Positions 48,021-59,500 of a stretch of DNA of 64,000 nt are shown piece after piece (the first letter of the stretch is position 1; every line of letters begins with the position of its first letter). Made by a program: the position numbers and the translations under genes. Location of the stretch: contig NC_133399.1 in NCBI RefSeq assembly GCF_047511655.1, positions 7,815,333 through 7,879,332 on the forward strand. Direction: 5' to 3'. A model generated the notes under the pieces. It searched no databases. It was not told the origin of the DNA and worked only from the letters and a program-made list of their open reading frames with translations. The stretch is from Castor canadensis. Taxonomy: Eukaryota > Chordata > Mammalia > Rodentia > Castoridae.

Positions 48021-49399
48021 AGACAAATAGAAGGATCTAATTGAACCTCTTGAGGGTTCAACCTGAGGCCAGTTAGACGTTGTGAAAGAAAAACTTATTT
48101 CTAGGATGCTCAGGATTTAGCTATAGAAATGACTGAATGGGAGTCAGGTGTGATGATGCACACCTGGAATCCTCACAGTTGGGAGGTGGAAGCAGGAAGA
48201 TAGGAAGTTTGAGGCCACCCTGGGCTACATATGGAGACACTGTCTCAAAAAATTAACCAATGAAAAAGAAGAAATGACAGGTTGGGTCAATGCTGATGAG
48301 TGTAGAGTGGAAGACAGAACCAAGAAGGTAAGCACAGCATGTAAATCACCAGGCATAGACTGTCACCAATGGTTAGAGGAAGTTGCGTGTGTCCAGCTGC
48401 TCAGAACAGGGACAGAAGAGTGGGGACAGATTGGAGGGCAGGATACCTATGTGCAGGTGCCTTGGGAGGCTCTGTCCTTCTGAGGTGGTGACTGTGGTTG
48501 ATGTGATGCTCTGGTCTGCACGGGGTTTTAATTTTGGCATGGATGGAGTTGCCATAGTTGGGCTGTAACATGAAGGACCTCTGTGATAGTCAATGTCAGA
48601 GAAATACTCTCTTGGCAGTCCCTGGACAATGGGATTATGAATTTGACAGTTTAGTTAGGTCAGAAGCTTAAAGTGTCCCTAGTGAATTACCTTGTGGTGA
48701 CTATTAAGGTGTTGAATTGAGGAGAGAATCAACAGTGTGAGGAGGCAGCTTCACTTGATGGCTTCTCAGAGTTACATCCTGAGGCGTCCCTGACTCAGCA
48801 CCAGGGAACCATCAGCTGTGCGCTCCATGTGAGGGTTCATTCTCACCCTGGAAGTCAGGCATGTGTTGAATCTTCTCAGGGTGGGTTTCCTTGTGACCTT
48901 GGCTGAGGCTGGCTGCTTGTCTGGGCTGGTGCTCAGGTTTGCTCTTCTTTGTCCTATATGCCTTTGTGGAATATTGCTGCCATCTAAGTCCAAGTAGTCT
49001 CTCCATGTATTAGATTATTGAAGTCATGTGTGTTTTTCTTTTCTTGACAGAACATGGGCTCATCCAGTGATAAGGGGTGAGGAAAGCCTTGACATGAAGC
49101 CCACATCCTCATTCCAAGTTTCTCAACTGTGACATGAGGCTGACCCTCCTGATCCAGTGTGGCTTGGTCTGACCTAAGCAGTCCACTTTCATTGAGGTCT
49201 TGTGTTGTGTCCTTGGACCAGAGTCTGGAGTTCTCTACACTTTGTGACCCTATTTCAAGGAAGAAGAAGTGGGTAGCCGCTGTGGAGAGCCAGGAGCAAG
49301 TTCAGCTTCACTTCTCTATTGTGTTGGATGTGGCTTGGTCAGTGTCCAGTAGGAATCCTGAGTTGGGTGGAGCTGGGCTGGAATGTGTTCTTTGCTTCT
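48021..49399. other. No gene; one B1 SINE
   Basis: A plus-strand B1-like SINE lies at 48145-48255. No domain was recognised in the remaining DNA, including minus-strand open frames at 48772-49006. It is the upstream flank of promoter copy 4. Confidence 0.5.
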
Positions 49400-49597
49400 C
49401 TCTACCTCTAAGGGATAGCTCTGCTGTCACTCACCTTGAGCACTAGCCAATCAGGCCGGCTAGAGCTGTTCTATCAGGAGGGCTGGCTGGGGAAAGGCCC
49501 GCCCCTCGCCGCCCAGCTTCCTGTCTGCCGCCATTGTTACATAGCTCACCCGGCAATTGTGACATTGCCAGCAGTTCAGCTCTTACTGCTTTGTGAC
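49400..49597 (+). promoter_or_regulatory. KRAB-ZNF promoter, copy 4 (left half, before ERV-B)
   Basis: On plus this matches the reverse complement of the promoter end of copies 1 and 2. It holds a CCAAT box (49447-49451), a GC box (about 49496-49507) and a YY1-like GCCGCCATTGTTA (49527-49539), then 5' UTR sequence up to the TGAC target site. The unit resumes at 55625 after the provirus. Confidence 0.82.
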
Positions 49598-49971
49598 TGA
49601 TAAGGAAACCCAGAGAAAGATCAAAGCTGGGAAAAGAAACAAATATGAGTAAAGCCCTCCCTCTTAGCTGGGGCCCCTGCATCCAGCTGTCTCCTTAGAA
49701 ACTGTGGACGGCCTTTGTCCACAGGTGTGCTGACATGATATATTGTAACCTTGAACAGCTAACTGCCATGTCTGCTTCCGCCCTCTCTGCTTGTTTGCTG
49801 CAGCTTTTCTCAGTATAAAAACCTCAACTACTCTGAGCTCAGGGGCTGCGCCATCTTGGAGCTATCCAGGTACTGGCCCACTAGTATAATAAACCTTCCT
49901 TTCCTCCAACGACATGGGTTTGAGTCTTATTCTCGCTGTTCAGTCATACTATCTGTACTGTTCTTGCAACA
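49598..49971 (+). mobile_element. ERV-B 5' LTR (374 bp)
   Basis: It begins TGATAAGG and ends GCAACA. A TATA box (tataaaa) is at 49814-49820 and AATAAA at 49888-49893. It matches 55328-55624 apart from a segment of about 77 bp missing from the 3' LTR. Confidence 0.9.
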
Positions 49972-49974
49972 TTT

Positions 49975-49992
49975 TGGAGGCCCCAGCAAGAT
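49975..49992 (+). promoter_or_regulatory. ERV-B primer binding site, tRNA-Gln-like
   Basis: The sequence tggaggccccagcaagat starts three bases after the LTR. It is close to the tRNA-Gln complement used by GLN-type rodent ERVs (tggaggtcccaccgagat), with three differences. The assignment is by memory of that sequence. Confidence 0.65.
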
Positions 49993-50999
49993 TAGACCGC
50001 CACGCCACATTGAGCAGTGGGTCCCTGCTCCCTGGCCCTGTAGCCTATGGAGGCTTCTGTAACCGGGAAGTGTGCACCACCGATGTGATTCTGGGGTCTC
50101 CTTCCAGACAACTGAAAGAGGCTGTGGAGCCAAGGACTGGGCCCTTAGACTGGTGGAATGAAACGACCTGCAACAGACATCTAGGCCAGGTAGGAACCCC
50201 CAGGGTAGTCAGTTTAGGAGCTGTCATGGACCGATCCTCACAAGGGACGGGCTGAGACCTGATGTGATTCCAAGGTGGCGTATCCCCTTCCTCTGGAACC
50301 AATGTGATTCCGGTCATCTGGGGCCAATGTGATTTTGGCCAACTGGTTTAGAGGCTAATGAGATTCCAGCCAACTGGGTTGAAGGCTAGCCAAGTTTTAG
50401 GGGAAATAAATAGGGACTGATGGTTTTTAACTCTGAGTAAATGATGTGTGAATGAGCGGCTTGAGTCACTTGCATTTCAAGCTCGAATCTGTGGCTCCAT
50501 GGCTGGGCACCCTTGATGTCCCATAAAGGCTACAGAGTCCAAATGTGCTCACCTGTGATTTCATGGTGATTGACATATGGTCTATGGTGGGATTGGACTA
50601 ATGTCCAGTTGCAAGTCACCCTGTTGGGCTGAACCCATTCTGGCTAAGTCACGTGGCTCCATTGTCTGGAGTTGTGGTCAGGTGAGCATCTGTGTGGCCC
50701 CTCACTGAGGGGCACCCCTCCCTTGTCTGTCTTCTACACTGGCCACGGTCAGGCACATATAAAATGGGCTCCTCTGCGTCAAAGCACCCAACGATGCTCC
50801 AGACTATGCTTGCTAACTTTAGGAAAGGTTTTTCTGGTGACTGTGGGGTTAAAAGGAAACTAGCCAAGCTTCTGAGAGTCTGTTGTGAATTACAATAGCC
50901 CACCTATGATGGAGGATGGCCAGCAGAGGGCACTCTAGACTTAGCTATTATCGCCTGCATCACAGACAAAGTCGTAGGGGACCCAGGCCATCTAGACCA

Positions 51000-51860
51000 G
51001 TTTCCTTACATTGAAACCTGGTACATCCTGACTGCCCACCTGACTGGCTCTGTTTTCATGCCCCCCAATGGTATGCAGCCATTTTGGTTAACAGCAAAAT
51101 AAAATAAAAACATTTGAGGTCCACTACATCTCAGAATCTGAGTCATCAGATCCACCATCATATGTCCTACCAATGCGTTCAGCTGCTCCGGCCTCCCCAA
51201 GATCTGAATTAAATGCAGGGGACCCCAATGGAAAGGAGAAAGCATCAGGCATGGGACCCCAACCGTGTCACCCAGAGGCTTCCTCTTAATATCTCCCTTT
51301 GCCTCCAATGGCCCCCCAAAAAGACAGCCATTGGGGAAAGTCACCAAATTCTGGGAGGCAGCCCTATGCCCCATCTTTCAGATTCCTGGGCCTCCACTAC
51401 CCCACGCAGATGGGTCATACACAGCTGGACCCATGCAAAATGTGTATCAGCCACTCACCAACTCTGACCTCCTGAACTAGTGACAGCACACCCCAGCATA
51501 CTCAGAGGAGTCACAAGCTGTGAGAGAGCTCCTAGCCAACACTTCGCAGGTGCCCACATTGACCAACTAGTTAGCATAGCAGCCAAGGTGGTGACAAACC
51601 AAGAAAAAAATAGTAAAAGCGGAAAAAAAAATTTGGAGAAAAAGGCAAAGATCCTGGCCATGGCCCTCAAAGACGGAGACAAAGAGACTAAAGGCCAGAG
51701 AGGGGGCCCCAACAAGAAAGGATGGAAAAACCCTCTTGGGAGGAACCAATGCACATACTCTAAGGAAGAGGAACATTGGAAAGATGAGTGCCCTAACAAG
51801 GAAACAAAGGAAAAGGTGACAACGGCTGCCACCAAATCCAAGGAAGCTTACAACCTTTAG
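51000..51860 (+). pseudogene. ERV-B gag remnant with nucleocapsid
   Basis: Open pieces at 51213-51467 and 51480-51860 carry capsid-like and nucleocapsid-like sequence. The second has a long Lys/Glu-rich charged stretch before a zinc knuckle at 51750-51791, where the second cysteine (51759-51761) is serine. The frame shifts between the pieces. The earlier part of gag (about 50240-51000) is unreadable. Confidence 0.7.
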
Positions 51861-51919
51861 AGACAAACACAACCTGGGGAAATGAGTCTGACTGAGGCAG
51901 GCCAGGCTCCCTTCTGATC

Positions 51920-52270
51920 AGCCCTCAGGAGTCCATGGTCAAGATTGATGGAGAGGCCGCCAAACAGACTTCATTCTGGACACTGGGGCAGCCATTTCCA
52001 CCGTGACCACACCAACCAGCCAGCTCACTAAGGACTCAATTACTATTATAGGGGCCACCAGGAACACAAAGAAGTACCGGTTCTGTGAGGCCCAAAAATG
52101 CATAGTTGGTGGACACCAGCTCAGACACTGATTTCTGTATGTATCAGAGACTCCAGGCCCCCTTCTGAGAAGAGACTTACTTTCTAAACTGGGCACCACA
52201 ATATCTGTGGACTTGGGACCACCTGGCCTGAGTGTCTTGCCAGTGCTAACCTTAGAGGTCAGTCTTAAAA
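51920..52270 (+). pseudogene. ERV-B protease remnant
   Basis: The active-site motif Leu-Asp-Thr-Gly-Ala is readable near 51977-51991. It is followed by Ile-Gly-Ala-Thr and later Leu-Leu-Arg-Arg-Asp-Leu, the usual retroviral aspartic protease layout. Frameshifts at several points break it. Confidence 0.7.
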
Positions 52271-52388
52271 AGGGTATCATAGGATTAGGTTCCCAACCCA
52301 ACCACTGGGGCCATGGAACTGACTGGTAGCCTACCTGTCCAAGAAGCTAGACCCTGTGGCCTCAGGTTGGCCCCCATGACTCTGGGCA

Positions 52389-53275
52389 TTGGCCGAGACA
52401 GTCCTCTTAATGCAAGGAGCAGATAAACTGACTGTGGGACAGAACATCAGGCTCCAGGTCCCCCACCAAGTAACTTCTCTGCTCAATGGCACTGCCAGTC
52501 AGTCGATGACTGGGGAATGCGTGGCCAGATATCAGGCTTCATTGGGTGAAAACCCCTGGGTAAGAGTCAAAGCAATGAGGACTCTCAATCTGGCCGCATA
52601 TTTACCAGAAGAGGCGGGGGAGCCCTTCCACTCCTGTGAAGAGGTTTTAGACGAAGTCTTCTCTTCTCAGCCCCACTTAGTGGACACTGCTATTCCCATG
52701 CTGACCTTGAGCTCTTCTTGATGGAAGCTGGAGCCCACCAGAAAGAGAACAGGCCCATAAAACAGGGGCTAAAGAAATCTAAAAAGGCTGGTTCATCACC
52801 CTGGAAAAAAGGATCCTGATATCAGAAAAGGCAGCCGCAGGCCTGGTAAGGCTAGCACATGACATCACTCATTTGGGCAAAACCTCCTTACAAGGACTGT
52901 TACAGAAACGTCTAGTCATTCCCCGATTGGCAACTCTAACTCAGTTGGCCAGCAAGGCTTGCCTGTGCTGCACCCAACACAACCCAGGACAGGGGCCCAG
53001 GCCCCCACTACTTATCCAGAAAAGAGGAGTCTACCCATTCCAACACCTGGAAACAGACTTCACTGAAATCCAACCAAGCAAAACTTATCAGTACCTTCTG
53101 GTGGTGGTCTGCACTTTTACAGGCTGGGTGGAAGCACACCCCACCCACACAGAAAAGGCTACAGAGGTATCAAGAGCAGTAGCCAAAAAAAATCATTCAC
53201 CAGTTTGGGGTGCCTAGCAGCATCGGGTCAGACAATGGGCCTGCTTTTGTCAGTCAGGTGATCAAAGAGATAACT
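52389..53275 (+). pseudogene. ERV-B connection and integrase remnant
   Basis: The stretch 52389-52721 matches the connection/RNase H entry of class I pol. The stretch 52873-53217 has integrase zinc-domain and core sequence, including a Cys-X2-Cys pair and Thr-Asp-Phe with the first catalytic Asp. The second catalytic Asp lies in Ser-Asp-Asn-Gly-Pro-Ala-Phe at 53228-53248, reached by a frameshift. The integrase ends soon after, without the catalytic Glu that I would expect. Confidence 0.75.
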
Positions 53276-53374
53276 CATCACCTCCAGAGGCTTTAAACTA
53301 TGAAATTCTGAGACCTTGTCAGTCTGCCTGGAACACTTCCTTACTGCCAGTTCAGAAGCCAGACACTGATGATA

Positions 53375-54500
53375 ACCACCCAGTGCAGGATCTCTGGGCA
53401 GTCAGTCAAGCAACAGTGGCTCTGCACCTTGTGGTTCCTAACCCAGATACCTTGCTGGCCCTGAAACCAGCCGAGACAACCTGCTTCTCATTCTTGGACT
53501 CAAAAGATGCATTCTTCTGCATCCAGTTGGCACCTGTGAGCCAACCCATCTTTGCTTTCCAATGGGAGAACCACCCCCAGTCAGGGGGACAACAGTTAAC
53601 CTGGACCCATCTCCCACAGGGTTTCAAGAACTCTCCAGCCATCTTTGAAACTGCTCTGGCATCAGATTTATGAGCACACCCAGCAAAAAAAGCTTTACTG
53701 CACACTCTGACCTCTTCCTTGCAGTGACTAACCACCAAGACTGTCTTAAAGGTGCAGAGATCCCACTCGTCTCTTATGAAAAGCTGGATACAAAATATCT
53801 TCAAAAAAAGGCTCAGGTCTGTCAAGACCAAGTCAAATATTTGGGGTTTCACATCTCCCAAGGCCAGCAGAACCTTGACGCAAAAAGAAAACAAGCTGTC
53901 TGTTCAATCCCGACTCCAACTTCAAAAAGACACATTCGTGAGTTCTTGAAAATGGCTGGGTTCTGCCAAATTTGGATACCTAATTTCACTCTAACAAAGC
54001 CTTTATGCAAAGCCATAAAGGGGGGACAGAAGGGAGCCCCTAATTTGGAAATCTAAACAACTACAGGCTTTTCGTGCCATCAAGGAGACATTAGTTAGTG
54101 CCCCTGCTCTGGGACTCCCGGATGTAAGAAGCCTTTCTTCCTCTATGTACATGAAAGAAACGACATGACAATTGGAGTCCTGACCTAAGTCCTAGGCTCA
54201 TGACATCAGCCCATGGCTGATCTCTCCAAACAGTTGGATTGAATGGCAAAGGGATGGTCTCCCTGCTTGCGAGCTCTCGCAGCCACAGCCTTCCTGATAT
54301 CAGAAGAAAAAGTTAACACTAAAAAAAGTAAATAACTGTTAGGGTCCCCCATTCTGTAACAACTCTAGTAAAATACAAGGGACAGTATTGGCTAACAAAT
54401 GCCTAGATGGAAAGATACCAGAATATGCTGTGTAAAACTCCACAAGTAAAGCTAAGAGTTGTCTAGACCTTAAACCCAGCGACCCTCCTGTCGGCTGCAG
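53375..54500 (+). pseudogene. ERV-B reverse transcriptase remnant, out of order
   Basis: The stretch 53383-53673 holds fingers/palm sequence with Leu-Asp-Ser-Lys-Asp-Ala-Phe-Phe and Leu-Pro-Gln-Gly-Phe-Lys-Asn-Ser-Pro, hallmarks of class I reverse transcriptase. The catalytic Tyr-X-Asp-Asp site at about 53700-53715 is scrambled. The stretch 53750-54056 continues with the Gln-Val-Lys-Tyr-Leu-Gly-Phe and Arg-Glu-Phe-Leu motifs, then thumb and connection-like sequence to about 54500. It lies after integrase, which is the reverse of the normal pol order. Confidence 0.8.
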
Positions 54501-54749
54501 GGCAATTGGAACCATGCTGGGGTGTTGAATAGGGTCTTTTTAAGCCATCCTGATCTCGGTAACCAGGCGCCTCACCAGCCTAGCCAGAAATATTTGTAAA
54601 CAATGTGAAACATGTACCAAAATAACCCCAAACAGGGGCTCCTCCCCAAACCAGGACTCCAGCATCCGCTCAAACTGATCCTGAGGGAGGGACCTTAGCC
54701 TTGCCCTAGTCACAAGCCGGAAGCTGACTAGTCTCCCAATGGCAGAAGC

Positions 54750-55290
54750 TTCAGGAGTCAACTGGACAGACAGGTAGTGGACTGCTGTTTCTCCTGGGCG
54801 GTGTTCTGAGATGTCTGAGTTCTGCCATCCCTTGCCTGTCTCTCTTTTGGTAGTGTAACCTTGTTTTGGTCAGTGACAATAGCAGTAACTGCCCCAGCAG
54901 GACAGAGCCTAAATCGAGAGGCTCTTCCTGCCAGTCTTTTCTCCCACTAACAGGATGTGGTATTGGTTTTGGTTGTTTCTATCCTGAGTTCCCTTTTCCA
55001 ATTGTTATGCCTCATGCCAGCTTTCCCAAGGCAACCTGGGTGATAGTATTTGCAGAAGAGGAGGGGAAACTCCAGTCCTGCGAGGAGATTCTAGACAAAG
55101 TCTTTTACAGGATAAAAACTGGGCCCCATGGGCAGCCCCCCTGGCGGGCCCATTCACCCTGTTACTCGTACCACTGCTCCTAGGGCCTTGTGTGATAAAT
55201 CTGCTCACCAGGGTCATTCCAACTGGATGGACGCTGTTAAATTACAGTTAGTGAGACAGTATCAAAGACTGTCCCTAAATAACTTCCCAG
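54750..55290 (+). pseudogene. ERV-B env remnant
   Basis: A leader-like hydrophobic run occurs at about 54780-54870. At about 55110-55250 there is a membrane-span and cytoplasmic-tail pattern of class I transmembrane protein: a Leu/Pro-rich run, then Gly-Pro-Cys-Val-Ile-Asn. Most of the surface subunit and the ectodomain are deleted. Confidence 0.6.
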
Positions 55291-55327
55291 AAACAGTCAA
55301 AGGGATTATGATGGAGAAGAGGAGGGA

Positions 55328-55624
55328 ATGATAAGGAAACCTGGAGAGAGATCAAAGCCAGGGAAAAGGATCAAAAATGAGTAAAGCCCTTCCCCTTACC
55401 CAGAGCCCCTGCATCCTGCTATCTCCTTAGAAACTGCGGATGGCCTTTGTCCCCAGCTGTGCTGACATGATATACTAGAACCTTGAACAGCTAGGGGCCT
55501 GCGCCATTTTGGAGATATTCAGGAGCTGGCCTGCTAGCGTAATAAACCTTCCTTTCCTCCAACCGCCTGGGCTTGAGCCTTATTCTCACTGGTCAGTCAT
55601 ACTTTCTGTACCGTTCCTGCAACA
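55328..55624 (+). mobile_element. ERV-B 3' LTR (297 bp), TATA region deleted
   Basis: It matches the 5' LTR but skips about 77 bp between gaacagcta and ggggc. The missing part holds the TATA box. The polyadenylation signal (taataaacc) is kept. Scattered substitutions between the two LTRs indicate an old insertion. Confidence 0.88.
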
Positions 55625-55680
55625 TGACCACTGTCCCCAGGAGCAGGTGTGGGCAGCAGGACACCTGGCAGTCAGGAATG
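55625..55680 (+). other. Exon 1 end of the copy 4 KRAB-ZNF gene (start codon)
   Basis: The sequence resumes the 5' UTR after the target duplication and ends with ATG (55678-55680) followed by donor GTGAGC. It is the same ATG-donor pair as in copies 1 and 2. Any KRAB exons would lie to the right of the window. The splice signal itself is intact, but the leader is split by a 6-kb provirus. Confidence 0.75.
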
Positions 55681-56332
55681 GTGAGCGTGGGCGGATTTGT
55701 GACCTGGGCAATGAGGGGCTGTTGACAAGGACTGGGCCCAGGAGTCTGCAGCAGAGTCGCCGCCAGTGCCACTCCGCTTGTCCCCTTGGTCACCGGGCGG
55801 GGCAGGGCCGCAGCTGGGGCCCCAAGTTCCTGTCCCTTGTCCCCGCCGGAGCCCCCTGTCCCTCCGCGCCCGCAGCCCCGCGTCTCCCCACAGCGCGGTG
55901 CTGGCGGAGGTGGAGGGAGGCTCCCGAGTGACCGCGGGGTCCATGCGGGAGGAGCGGGGTCCTTGGGGTCCCCGTCCCCATCCCGGCGCAGACCTGAGCG
56001 CCCCGAGTTTCCTGATGGTGGAAGCGGCGTCTCCTCCGCCACCTGGTCCTGAACCGGGGAATCCCTAGCTTTGTGGGCTCCCCGCATGGCCGGCACGGGA
56101 AAGGGGTCCTCGGGGACACGTGTGGGGGGAGGGGAAGGGGAGACGCGGGACCCTGTGACGTGATTGGTGTGGTCCTTGGCTTGTGTGCACACAGTGTTTA
56201 CAAATGAAATGCAGATGGCGGGGACCTGAGCTTCTTGCATAGGCGGGACAGCCCCAAGTGCAAGTCTGCGGGGTCTCCAGGGCCAGGCGAGCAGGCTGTG
56301 CTTTCTAGGGAGGAGCAAACAGCAGGAGAAAC
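55681..56332 (+). repeat. CpG-rich intron 1 part of copy 4
   Basis: This is homologous to 31486-32147 and 5357-6019 in inverted orientation. It has a private insertion near 55935-55970. It ends where the ERV-C LTR starts (56333), inside the block that in other copies reads tttctcctgtttgctcc. Confidence 0.85.
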
Positions 56333-56561
56333 TGTTGTGGGAAATTACGAACTGAGACACAGGACTCTGAGGCAGATTAGCAGGAAGCAAGGTTTATTGT
56401 ACTGGCACAGACCCAGCAGACTCCTGTCCAAAGGCTGAGCCCCCAGAACAAAGGGGTCTCACCTTCTATACCCTTGCAAGCAGGTTACAGAAGCAGAAAG
56501 CAAAGCTCAACCCATATATGGCTGCATGTGACTTCATTGGCTATTAAATTTCTCCAGTGCT

Positions 56562-59500
56562 AAAGCAAGCCTCAGCAAATATAAGAAAATAGAAATAATA
56601 CCATGCATACTATCTGACCACAATGCAGTAAAAGTAGAACTCAACAACAAAAGTAAAGACAAAAAACATGCAAACAGCTGGAAACTAAATAACTCATTAC
56701 TTAATGAAGAATGGATCATCGATGCAATAAAAGAGGAAATTTAAAAGTTCCTAGAAGTCAATGAAAATGAAAACACAACCTACCGGAACCTATGGGACAC
56801 AGCTAAGGCAGTCTTGAGAGGAAAGTTTATAGCCATGAGTGCATATATTAAAAAGATTGAAAGATCCCAAATCAATGACCTAATGATACATCTCAAACTC
56901 CTAGAAAAACAAGAACAAGCAAATCCCAAGACAAATAGAAGGAGAGAAATAATAAAAATAAGAGCTGAAATCAACGAAATAGAAGCCAAAAAAACCATAC
57001 AAAGAATTAATGAAACAAAAAGTTGGTTCTTTGAAAAAATAAACAAGATCGATAGACCCCTGGCAAACCTGACTAAAATGAGGAGAGAAAAAACCCAAAT
57101 TAGTAGAATCAGGAATGCAAAAGGGGAGATAACAACAAACACCATGGAAGTCCAGGAAATCATCAGAGACTACTTTGAGAACCTATATTCAAATAAATTT
57201 GAAAATCTAAAAGAAATGGACAGATTTCTAGATACATATGATCATCCAAAACTGAACCAAGAGGAAATTAATCACCTGAATAGACCTATAACACAAAATG
57301 AAATTGAAGCAGCAATCAAGAGTCTCCCCAAAAAGAAAAGTCCAGGACCTGATGGATTCTCTGCTGAATTCTGTCAGACCTTTAAAGAAGAACTGATACC
57401 AACCCTCCTTAAACTGTTCCATGAAATAGAAAGGGAAGGAAAACTGCCAAACACATTTTATGAAGCCAGTATTACACTTATCCCAAAACCAGGCAAAGAC
57501 ACCTCCAAAAAGGAGAACTATAGGCCAATCTCCTTAATGAACATTGATGCAAAAATCCTCAACAAAATAATGGCAAATCGAATTCAACAACACATCAAAA
57601 AGATTATTCACCACGACCAGGTAGGCTTCATCCTAGGGATGCAGGGGTGGTTCAACATACGAAAATCAATAAACGTAATAAACCACATTAACAGAAGCAA
57701 AGACAAAAACCACTTGATCATCTCAATAGATGCAGAAAAAGCCTTTGATAAGATCCAACATCATTTCATGATAAAAGCTCTAAGAAAACTAGGAATAGAA
57801 GGAAAGTTCCTCAACATTATAAAAGCTATATATGACAAACCTACAGCCAGCATTATACTTAACGGAGAAAAATTAAAACCATTCCCTCTAAAATCAGGAA
57901 CCAGACAAGGATGCCCACTATCTCCACTCCTATTCAACATAGTACTGGAATTCCTAGCCAGAGCAATTAGGCAAGAAGAAGGAATAAAAGGAATACAAAT
58001 AGGTAAAGAAACTGTCAAAATATCCCTATTTGCAGACGACATGATCCTATACCTTAAAGACCCAAAAAACTCTACTCAGAAGCTTCTAGACATCATCAAT
58101 AGCTATAGCAAGGTAGCAGGATATAAAATCAACATAGAAAAATCATTAGCATTTCTATACACTAACAATGAGCAAACGGAAAAAGAATGTATGAAAACAA
58201 TTCCATTTACAATAGCCTCAAAAAAAATCAAATACCTAGGTGTAAACCTAACAAAAGATGTGAAAGACCTCTAAAGGAAAACTATACACTTCTGAAGAAA
58301 GAGATTGAGGAAGACTATAGAAAGTGGAGAGATCTCCCATGCTCATGGATTGGTAGAATCAACATAGTAAAAATGTCTATACTCCCAAAAGTAATCTACA
58401 TGTTTAATGCAATTCCCATCAAAATTCCAATGACATTCATCAAAGAGATTGAAAAATCTACTGTTAAATTTATATGGAAACACAAGAGGCCACGAATAGC
58501 CAAGGCAATACTCAGTCAAAAGAACAATGCAGGAGGTATCACAATACCTGACTTCAAACTATATTACAAAGCAATAACAATAAAAACAGCATGGTACTGG
58601 CACAAAAACAGACATGAAGACCAGTGGAACAGAATAGAGGATCCAGATATGAAGCCACACAACTATAAGCAACTTATCTTTGACAAAGGAGCTAAAAATA
58701 TACGATGGAGAAATAGCAGCCTCTTCAACAAAAACTGCTGGGAAAACTGGTTAGCAGTCTGCAAAAAACTGAAACTAGATCCATGTATATCACCCTATAC
58801 CAAGATTAACTCAAAATGGATCAAGGATCTTAATATCAGACCCTAAACTCTTAAGTTGATACAAGAAAGAGTAGGAAATACTTTGGAGTTAGTAGGTATA
58901 GGTAAGAACTTTCTCAATGAAACCCCAGCAGCACAGCAACTAAGAGATAGCATAGATAAATGGGACCTCATAAAACTAAAAAGCTTCTGTTCATCAAAAG
59001 AAATGGTCTCTAAACTGAAGAGAACACCCACAGAGTGGGAGAAAATATTTGCCAATTATACATCAGACAAAGGACTGATAACCAGAATATACAGGGAACT
59101 TAAAAAACTAAATTCTCCCAAAACTAATGAACCAATAAAGAAATGGGCATGTGAACTAAACAGAACTTTCTCAAAAGAAGAAATTCAAATGGCCAGAAAA
59201 CACATGAAAAAATGCTCACCATCTCTAGCAATAAAGGAAATGCAAATTAAAACCACACTAAGATTCCACCTCACCCCTGTTAGAATAGCCATCATCAGCA
59301 ACACCACCAACAACAGGTGTTGGCGAGGATGCGGGGAAAAAGGAACCCTCTTACACTGTTGGTGGGAATGTAGACTAGTACAACCACTCTGGAAAAAAAT
59401 TTGGAGGCTACTTAAAAAGCTGCACATCGATCTACCATTTGATCCAGCAATACCACTCTTGGGGATATACCCAAAAGACTGTTACTCCAGAGGCACCTGC

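Larger units (their letters stand above)
49598..55624 (+). mobile_element. ERV-B, class I provirus with two LTRs
   Basis: The provirus is flanked by a 4-bp duplication, TGAC (49594-49597 and 55625-55628), the size usual for gammaretrovirus-like integrations. The order is 5' LTR, primer site, gag and protease remnants, connection and integrase remnants, a reverse transcriptase remnant, an env transmembrane remnant, and 3' LTR. The primer site is closest to tRNA-Gln type. All frames are broken. It interrupts the 5' UTR exon of promoter copy 4 and is in the same orientation as that promoter. Confidence 0.9.
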
